A stretch of DNA of 29,995 nt, from contig CAYWUY010000035.1 of the NCBI GenBank assembly GCA_964461535.1, forward strand, positions 1 through 29,995, read 5' to 3'. Position numbers and translations under genes: made by a program. The notes beneath the pieces are model-generated. The model searched no databases. It worked only from the letters and a program-made list of their open reading frames with translations, and was not told the origin of the DNA. This DNA is from Flavipsychrobacter sp964461535 (GTDB lineage Bacteria > Bacteroidota > Bacteroidia > Chitinophagales > Chitinophagaceae). Shown in pieces: positions 25,672-29,995 of this stretch. Position 1 is the first letter of the stretch, and each line of letters opens with the position of its first letter.

Positions 25672-27363
25672 TTACTTCACCATTTTTATAGGTGTGGTTA
25701 CACCATTTTCAGTGAGTAGCACCGTATATAAACCAGCGTTCAATAATGCAGTATTGAGGGTCAGTTTATTATCCATAATGCTAGCTTCTACAGTTATAGT
25801 ACGTCCCAATAGGTCTACTACTTTATAACTCATGCTATTGCTATACTTGTTGGCGTTGGTTTCAATAGTAAAATTATCGTGCACCGGATTGGGGTAGTAT
25901 CTAAACATATTACCGGCCACACCAGCCACCACGTCCGGTATTATTCTCACTATGAATTGTCCCATCATGCCGTCGTCTTCATGCATTAATATATGGCAGT
26001 GAAACATATAAGGTATAACCGTATCCTCAAAGTCGGTAAACTTAGCAGCTATACGCACAGTTTCATTAGGCTCTATTAATACCACATCTTTACGACCACG
26101 CTCTATAGGCGGTGGCGGATTACCGTTACGGTCTAATATGTAAAAATGAACATCGTGCAAATGAAACGGATGCGCAACCATTGTGCTATCGTGCAGTGTC
26201 CATATTTCGGTACTGTTTATTTGTATGTAGCGGTCTATGCGCATCATATCAAATAAGTTGTGATTAAAGTAGAACGGACCATCCATAACCATCATACTAT
26301 CGGCGGTCATTTCTATCATATAGTTAATGCCAGTGCTAGATGCAGAAATAGGTGTATCGTTAGCCAATGTAGTGGGTATAGCAGTAATGGCGCCTGAAGT
26401 AGCAGCAGTAACATTGATTTGCAGAATATTGAAATCAATACCATTGAGTGGGCTATTCATAGCCGGGCTACCCGGAGGCATAGGCATGGTAGGGCCACCT
26501 TGTATACCCATAGGTAACTCAGAAGCGTAACTCATGAGATAAATGGTTTGACCTTCCAAACCGCTCAGATTCAGCAATATTTCGTAGCGTTCTCCGGGCG
26601 ACATTCTAACTCGTGTGGTGGTTACAGATGCATTTAATAGCCCGTTGTCGCTGGCTATAACACTAAAGCTGCGATTATCAGTAAAGCCAAAGTTGAATGT
26701 ACGTTCGCCGGAGGCATTTAACAGACGCATACGCACTACCTGAGCCGGCATATTTACGTATGGAGAATCGGTGCCATTCACCAATACTATACTATCTACC
26801 ATGCCTTTAGGCATAAACTGATTATTACTATCCAGTTCAAAACTTTGAACGATAATAGGAAAGTCGTCTACGCCATAGATGCGTGGTAGTGCTATGGCAG
26901 CTTCCTCCTCATCTCTCACTATTATTAGTCCGGCATCGCCTTTTATGGCTTGTTCTGCTGTTTTGGCCATCATGTGTGAGTGATACCAATATGTAGCTGC
27001 CTTATTCATAACAGTGAATGTGGGTGTCCAGGTTTCACCGGGCATTATCATACTGTGTGGGCCACCATCATTAGCCGCACTTACATGTAGCCCATGCCAG
27101 TGCATAGAGGTGGTATCGCCCATTTGGTTATCTACAGTAATACTAATGTTATCGCCTTTGCGGAGCAGGAGTGTTGGACCTAAGTAATGGCTGCCATTTA
27201 TACCAAAGGTGTTAGAAAGCGGCCCCGGCCAAATGCTCATACTATCAGGATGAACCTGAAGCATAAAGCTAGTGCCAGATAAGGTATCGGGTATGTGCAA
27301 AAGGTTTTGCGCTTTGCTTTGAAGCACGCAAAGGCAAAGTAGCACGAGAAATACACTACGCAT
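25672..27363 (-). CDS. T9SS-exported multicopper oxidase
   Basis: 563-residue three-domain laccase/CotA/CueO-type oxidase, which would oxidise a substrate (copper(I), phenolic or other) while reducing O2 to water outside the inner membrane. The signal peptide is SVFLVLLCLCVLQSKA. All four copper boxes are present: HWHGLH at 88-93, WYHSH at 126-130, HPFHLH at 398-403, and HCHILMHEDDGM at 455-466, giving type 1 ligands H398, C456, H461 and axial M466. A T9SS type A tail begins at about 486 (FRYYPNPVHDNFTIE) and ends in TPIKMVK, which would place the enzyme at the surface. Methionine-rich segments (MPMPPGSPAMN, near 293-303) recall copper-binding loops of CueO. It follows the PCMD-like gene by 25 bases, so the two are probably cotranscribed. 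Substrate is unproven. Confidence 0.95.
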   Translation of the reverse strand: MRSVFLVLLCLCVLQSKAQNLLHIPDTLSGTSFMLQVHPDSMSIWPGPLSNTFGINGSHYLGPTLLLRKGDNISITVDNQMGDTTSMHWHGLHVSAANDGGPHSMIMPGETWTPTFTVMNKAATYWYHSHMMAKTAEQAIKGDAGLIIVRDEEEAAIALPRIYGVDDFPIIVQSFELDSNNQFMPKGMVDSIVLVNGTDSPYVNMPAQVVRMRLLNASGERTFNFGFTDNRSFSVIASDNGLLNASVTTTRVRMSPGERYEILLNLSGLEGQTIYLMSYASELPMGIQGGPTMPMPPGSPAMNSPLNGIDFNILQINVTAATSGAITAIPTTLANDTPISASSTGINYMIEMTADSMMVMDGPFYFNHNLFDMMRIDRYIQINSTEIWTLHDSTMVAHPFHLHDVHFYILDRNGNPPPPIERGRKDVVLIEPNETVRIAAKFTDFEDTVIPYMFHCHILMHEDDGMMGQFIVRIIPDVVAGVAGNMFRYYPNPVHDNFTIETNANKYSNSMSYKVVDLLGRTITVEASIMDNKLTLNTALLNAGLYTVLLTENGVTTPIKMVK

Positions 27364-27388
27364 AAATATAGTTTTATACAGGGTTAAC

Positions 27389-28282
27389 TTATTCTATTAC
27401 TAAAGTTTGAGCATAGCGCTCTTCATTAAGAACTACACTTACAATATAATGACCTTTACTTAACGCGCTTGTAGGTAGGTTGTAACTGTTTCTACCTTTA
27501 GTAGCAACAATGTTTTGTACAATAATAGTACGGCCTGTAACATCAGTAATGGTAAGCATACCGCTACCGGGCTGAGTGGTACTTAGCTCTAATGTGCTGA
27601 TTAAACCTGCCGGATTAGGATAAATACTGATACTTTCTACTGCTTTTACCGTATTGGCTATGCTGCTAGGTGCTGTACCAGTAAATGCTAAATCGTCTAC
27701 ATACAAATAGCTATTATTAACCGGGCTAGTGCCGCTAGACGATAATACTATAATAGCACTATCGGGTGTAGCTGATGACTTGTAGGTAAGAGGTATAGAA
27801 AAGGTAGCCCAACTCATTACCATTCCGCTTAGTGTATGGTCGGTATAGGCCACTGTATCTCTGCTAGAGGTAGTGGTATTCCATTTAGACAGATATACTA
27901 TAATATGACCCGCATCGCTTCCGTAAGCCATATATTGCCATGCTCCGGTAAGTGAAGCCGGGCGCGCACTAAATGCAAAGCCAGATTGAGGCATATAGGT
28001 AGTAGTATTGATAACGCCACTAACAGCTACACCCGGTACTACACCAACAGTAGCTACACTTTTAGAGGTAAGCTGTATATAGCTGCTACCACCATAGCCG
28101 GGAGTGCCTTTGGTGCAGGTATAAATAGAAAGTGCAGAGGTAAGTGGGTTTAAATTATCCCAGTCGCCGGGCATATTATAGCCTGAAGAGGTGCTCCAAG
28201 TTTCGAAGCCGGAGTTAGGTATTTGTGCAAAAGCGGCTAGGCCTGATAAAAGATATGCTGTGGTAAGAAATAGTTTTTTCAT
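27389..28282 (-). CDS. PCMD-like domain protein with T9SS type A sorting domain
   Basis: 297-residue exported protein. Signal peptide FLTTAYLLSGLAAFAQ leads to IPNSGFETWSTSSGYNMPGDWDN-style sequence (GFETW plus PGDW), then GFAFSARPASLTGAWQYMAYG, DAGHIIVYLSKW and SSGTSPVNNSYLYVDDLAF. This order matches the putative carbohydrate-metabolism (PCMD) domain of Bacteroidota surface proteins: GF-x-W, RP-x-x-L-x-G-x-x-x-Y, D-x-G and S-x-L-Y-V-D-D. The tail at about 216-297 (ISIYPNPAGL, then GHYIVSVVLNEERYAQTLVIE) is a type A sorting domain. Role unknown; carbohydrate binding is only suggested by the domain's name. It lies 25 bases upstream of the multicopper oxidase and 92 bases downstream of the Cys-rich gene. 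Confidence 0.85.
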   Translation of the reverse strand: MKKLFLTTAYLLSGLAAFAQIPNSGFETWSTSSGYNMPGDWDNLNPLTSALSIYTCTKGTPGYGGSSYIQLTSKSVATVGVVPGVAVSGVINTTTYMPQSGFAFSARPASLTGAWQYMAYGSDAGHIIVYLSKWNTTTSSRDTVAYTDHTLSGMVMSWATFSIPLTYKSSATPDSAIIVLSSSGTSPVNNSYLYVDDLAFTGTAPSSIANTVKAVESISIYPNPAGLISTLELSTTQPGSGMLTITDVTGRTIIVQNIVATKGRNSYNLPTSALSKGHYIVSVVLNEERYAQTLVIE

Positions 28283-28374
28283 ATGCTATTGAATGGTTGA
28301 TTTTTGAAAAATTGATTGTAAAAAATAATAATTAGAACGCCGTAGCGTCATGATTTCAAATGATAACTACAGCA

Positions 28375-28758
28375 TCAAATTCTTAAATTTCTTACCAGCA
28401 GATAAATAGGAGGATCGTCGAGTATAGGCCTAGGGAAGTGCGTAATATTTACAAGCTTTGTAAAACAAGAAGGCTCGGCGAACGTAAAATAGGTATGGAT
28501 AGTAGGCGGTAAAACAAATTCAAGTGGGGTGTTGAATATATCTGCCACTGTGCACCTGTGCTGCTCCTTGCATTTGGCAGTTACTACTTTGTTAGAGCAG
28601 CAGCCGTCATTTTCTTTTTCGTCGCAGCAGTCTTTTTCTGCGTTACCAAAAAAGTTTACGCTTTTAAAGGAGCCACCACAGTAATGAATGCAAAAAGTAA
28701 TACCTGTGGTAGCTCCCAGATAACAGCATAGCACCACTAAGGATATTAGCTTTTTCAT
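28375..28758 (-). CDS. HYC_CC_PP-type Cys-rich exported protein
   Basis: 127-residue protein with an N-terminal signal/membrane segment (KKLISLVVLCCYLGATTGIT) and a Cys-rich body. It shows C23-IHYC at 23-27 (HYC), CC at 44-45 and 53-54, further C63 and C69, and PP in VLPPT near 84-88. This is the HYC_CC_PP pattern, a Bacteroidota family often found beside copper or heavy-metal resistance genes (recalled, not checked). The paired cysteines suggest metal binding or disulfides outside the membrane. It is the first of three minus-strand genes leading to the multicopper oxidase, which fits copper handling, but its exact role is not established. Confidence 0.78.
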   Translation of the reverse strand: MKKLISLVVLCCYLGATTGITFCIHYCGGSFKSVNFFGNAEKDCCDEKENDGCCSNKVVTAKCKEQHRCTVADIFNTPLEFVLPPTIHTYFTFAEPSCFTKLVNITHFPRPILDDPPIYLLVRNLRI

Positions 28759-28764
28759 TCATGG

Positions 28765-28772
28765 TAAAGGTA
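28765..28772 (-). promoter_or_regulatory. possible promoter of the HYC_CC_PP gene, -7 element
   Basis: On the minus strand TACCTTTA differs from TAnnTTTG only in the last base and ends six bases before the ATG at 28758, again very close to the start codon. No convincing -33 element. Confidence 0.3.
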
Positions 28773-28802
28773 CTATACATAATTAAATAAACCATTCAAC
28801 CA

Positions 28803-28832
28803 ATAAAAAAGCGGAACAAAAATGCTCCGCTT
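28803..28832 (-). terminator. terminator after cyanophycinase
   Basis: On the minus strand AAGCGGAGC pairs with GTTCCGCTT (one G-U) around a six-base loop, followed by TTTTTATTG. It lies just past the cyanophycinase stop and separates that gene from the HYC_CC_PP gene. Confidence 0.8.
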
Positions 28833-28861
28833 ATAAAATATGCTTGAATACAATAATTCTA

Positions 28862-29737
28862 CTAGTCTTCGTCTTCTATTTCTATGCTACAGCCTACAAA
28901 GTTACGAGTGTTAAGGTTGTAGATATCGCCTTTAGACATGATGTGAACGATGATGTTTTCAACAGATATAGGTTCGCCAAAGCGGATATCGGCAATATTG
29001 TTATGCTCAATGTTTTTACCATCAATAATAACCACACTGCCCGAGCCTATTACCTTCATGCTTTCGCCATCGCTTACTATAACACCGGTGTCTTCGCCCA
29101 GACCTATGCCTATAGCGCCTGGCTGAGCTGCCACAGCCTGAGCCAATCTGTTGAAACGGCCACGCTTGTCGAAGTGGGTGTCAATAATTACATTTTGTAA
29201 AAAACCCAGTCCGGTAGTAATTTTTACTTCGCCTTTAAGATGAGCTATAGCAGCACTACCTTCATATATCATGGTATTGCTCATGGCCATTGCACCTGCA
29301 CTGGTGCCACCTATAGGAAAGTTTTCGGTTTCGTAGCGGTGTTTAAGAATATCTAAAAACTCAGTGCCACCGAATATTGAAGAGAGCCTTAACTGATTGC
29401 CACCTGAGAACATGATACAATTACATGCTTTTAGGCGTTCAATAAATTCGGGGTTAGATGCATCTTCTCTATTACGAATACGCATATGACCTACGTTTTC
29501 GCAACCTAGTTTTTTGAAAGCATCTTTATAATTATCTGCCACCTCGTCCGGAATGGAAGAAGCAGTAGTAATAACCTCTACTCTCGGTTCATCGCTATCT
29601 ATAAGGCTAACGATATTTTTTAAAATGCCAAGCTCAAAAAAGTTAAGCCTGTTGCGCTGCACAATACCTTTTTCAAGGTCTGTTCCTTTGTCTTCGGCAC
29701 CACCAACTGCAATAAGATGCCCCTTCGGATAAGTCAC
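28862..29737 (-). CDS. cyanophycinase (S51 peptidase family)
   Basis: Serine exopeptidase of family S51 that cleaves cyanophycin (multi-L-arginyl-poly-L-aspartate) to Asp-Arg dipeptides; 291 residues from the chosen start. Marks are LIAVGGAEDKG at 8-18, FSGGNQLRLSS at 110-120, the nucleophile elbow GGTSAGAMAMS with S146, and IIDTHFDKRGRFNRL at 184-198 with H188. The open frame begins 11 codons earlier at TTG 29770, but that TTG lies inside a -7 box, so GTG at 29737 (VTYPKGHLIAV) is preferred; this removes an atypical N-terminal extension. No signal peptide. Cyanophycin synthetase (cphA) is not in the window, so the enzyme may act on cyanophycin made elsewhere in the genome or taken up. A terminator follows. 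Confidence 0.9.
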   Translation of the reverse strand: MTYPKGHLIAVGGAEDKGTDLEKGIVQRNRLNFFELGILKNIVSLIDSDEPRVEVITTASSIPDEVADNYKDAFKKLGCENVGHMRIRNREDASNPEFIERLKACNCIMFSGGNQLRLSSIFGGTEFLDILKHRYETENFPIGGTSAGAMAMSNTMIYEGSAAIAHLKGEVKITTGLGFLQNVIIDTHFDKRGRFNRLAQAVAAQPGAIGIGLGEDTGVIVSDGESMKVIGSGSVVIIDGKNIEHNNIADIRFGEPISVENIIVHIMSKGDIYNLNTRNFVGCSIEIEDED

Positions 29738-29767
29738 GTATGAAAATAATTTTGTTAGAACGGTTGG

Positions 29768-29775
29768 CAAAAATA
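29768..29775 (-). promoter_or_regulatory. cyanophycinase promoter, -7 element
   Basis: On the minus strand TATTTTTG matches TAnnTTTG exactly and lies 30 bases before the GTG at 29737. It overlaps the upstream TTG at 29770 and so rules against that start. No -33 TTG is seen. Confidence 0.6.
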
Positions 29776-29862
29776 GCCAAACTTTTTTATGAATGTACTA
29801 AAACATAGTATAATATGCATCAGATGAACGGTAATGATGCGGAGATAAAGTTTATACCTACC

Positions 29863-29870
29863 TATATTTG
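29863..29870 (+). promoter_or_regulatory. promoter of the truncated right-end gene, -7 element
   Basis: TATATTTG matches TAnnTTTG exactly and lies 16 bases before the ATG at 29887. Confidence 0.5.
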
Positions 29871-29886
29871 TACCCGTAAAAGGGCA

Positions 29887-29995
29887 ATGTATATAAAATA
29901 TTACTACCATAAATATTTACTGGTTGTGCTGTTGGTTGTTTGGCTACCTAAGCTGGTGGTGGCGCAAACGCATGTAGCACCCCATGAAGTGCCTA
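29887..29995 (+). CDS. start of an exported protein, cut by the window edge
   Basis: The first 36 codons of a gene running off the right edge. The N-terminus has a basic MYIKYYYHKY, a hydrophobic LLVVLLVVWLPKLVV and AQ, the pattern of a Bacteroidota signal peptide with cleavage before Q. The start of the mature part reads THVAPHEVP. It has a perfect -7 box 16 bases upstream and lies divergent to cyanophycinase. The remainder is outside the window, so the product is unknown. Confidence 0.65.
   Translation, partial: MYIKYYYHKYLLVVLLVVWLPKLVVAQTHVAPHEVP

Noticed and set aside
28330..28370. Hairpin ACGC-TACG-GCGT between the HYC_CC_PP and PCMD-like genes on the minus strand
   Set aside because: The stem is only four bases and the T tract is displaced, so it is not a convincing terminator; the three genes may still be cotranscribed.
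29738..29770. TTG start of cyanophycinase at 29770
   Set aside because: The TTG is part of a perfect -7 promoter box and the added residues are atypical for the family.
1..29995. CRISPR array, tRNA/rRNA genes, insertion sequence or prophage
   Set aside because: No regularly spaced direct repeats, tRNA-like cloverleaf, transposase or integrase-like frame was seen; the repeated sequence is coding PKD/Ig repeats.

Overview
The window looks like a chromosomal segment from a Bacteroidota bacterium, probably within or near the Chitinophagaceae (phylum confident, family tentative). The main reasons are: several proteins carry type IX secretion system (T9SS) C-terminal sorting domains; there is a PorP/SprF-like T9SS partner protein; families largely confined to Bacteroidota are present (DUF4199, DUF2480, BatA-type proteins); and most genes follow the phylum's promoter -7 element, TAnnTTTG, rather than a sigma70 -10 box. 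The DNA is AT-rich and isoleucine is written mostly as ATA, even in housekeeping genes. No rRNA, tRNA, CRISPR array, insertion sequence or prophage was seen, and no gap between genes exceeds about 230 bases.

Layout. (1) Bases 1-3150, plus strand: mnmG (tRNA wobble-uridine modification), recX (RecA modulator) and apaG, with terminators after mnmG and apaG. (2) 3158-8374, minus strand: a very large secreted M4 (thermolysin-type) metalloprotease with a long Ig-like stalk and a T9SS type A tail. (3) 8620-14172, plus strand: a sodium:solute symporter, then a probable operon of a BatA-type membrane protein, a dihydroorotase-like protein that has lost its catalytic residues, and a DUF4199 membrane protein. 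(4) 14235-17076, plus strand: an exported M28 peptidase, an unrecognised lipoprotein and a DUF2480 protein, each with its own promoter. (5) 17244-22841, plus strand: a giant multi-PKD surface protein with a gliding-type (type B) sorting domain, followed 12 bases later by its likely PorP/SprF partner. (6) 22942-25537, plus strand: clpX, nadC and a small two-helix membrane protein. (7) 25672-28758, minus strand: a Cys-rich HYC_CC_PP-type protein, a PCMD-like T9SS cargo protein and a T9SS-exported multicopper oxidase, a plausible copper-handling group. (8) 28862-29737, minus strand: cyanophycinase; then the first codons of another exported protein run off the right edge.

The common theme is export: four T9SS cargo proteins (M4 protease, PKD protein, PCMD-like protein, multicopper oxidase), one PorP/SprF partner, an exported peptidase and a lipoprotein, interspersed with housekeeping genes. 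No wholly new system stands out. The best leads are two promoters placed so close to their start codons that the mRNAs should be leaderless (mnmG and the BatA gene), the non-catalytic dihydroorotase in the BatA operon, the PKD/SprF pair, and the copper-oxidase group.
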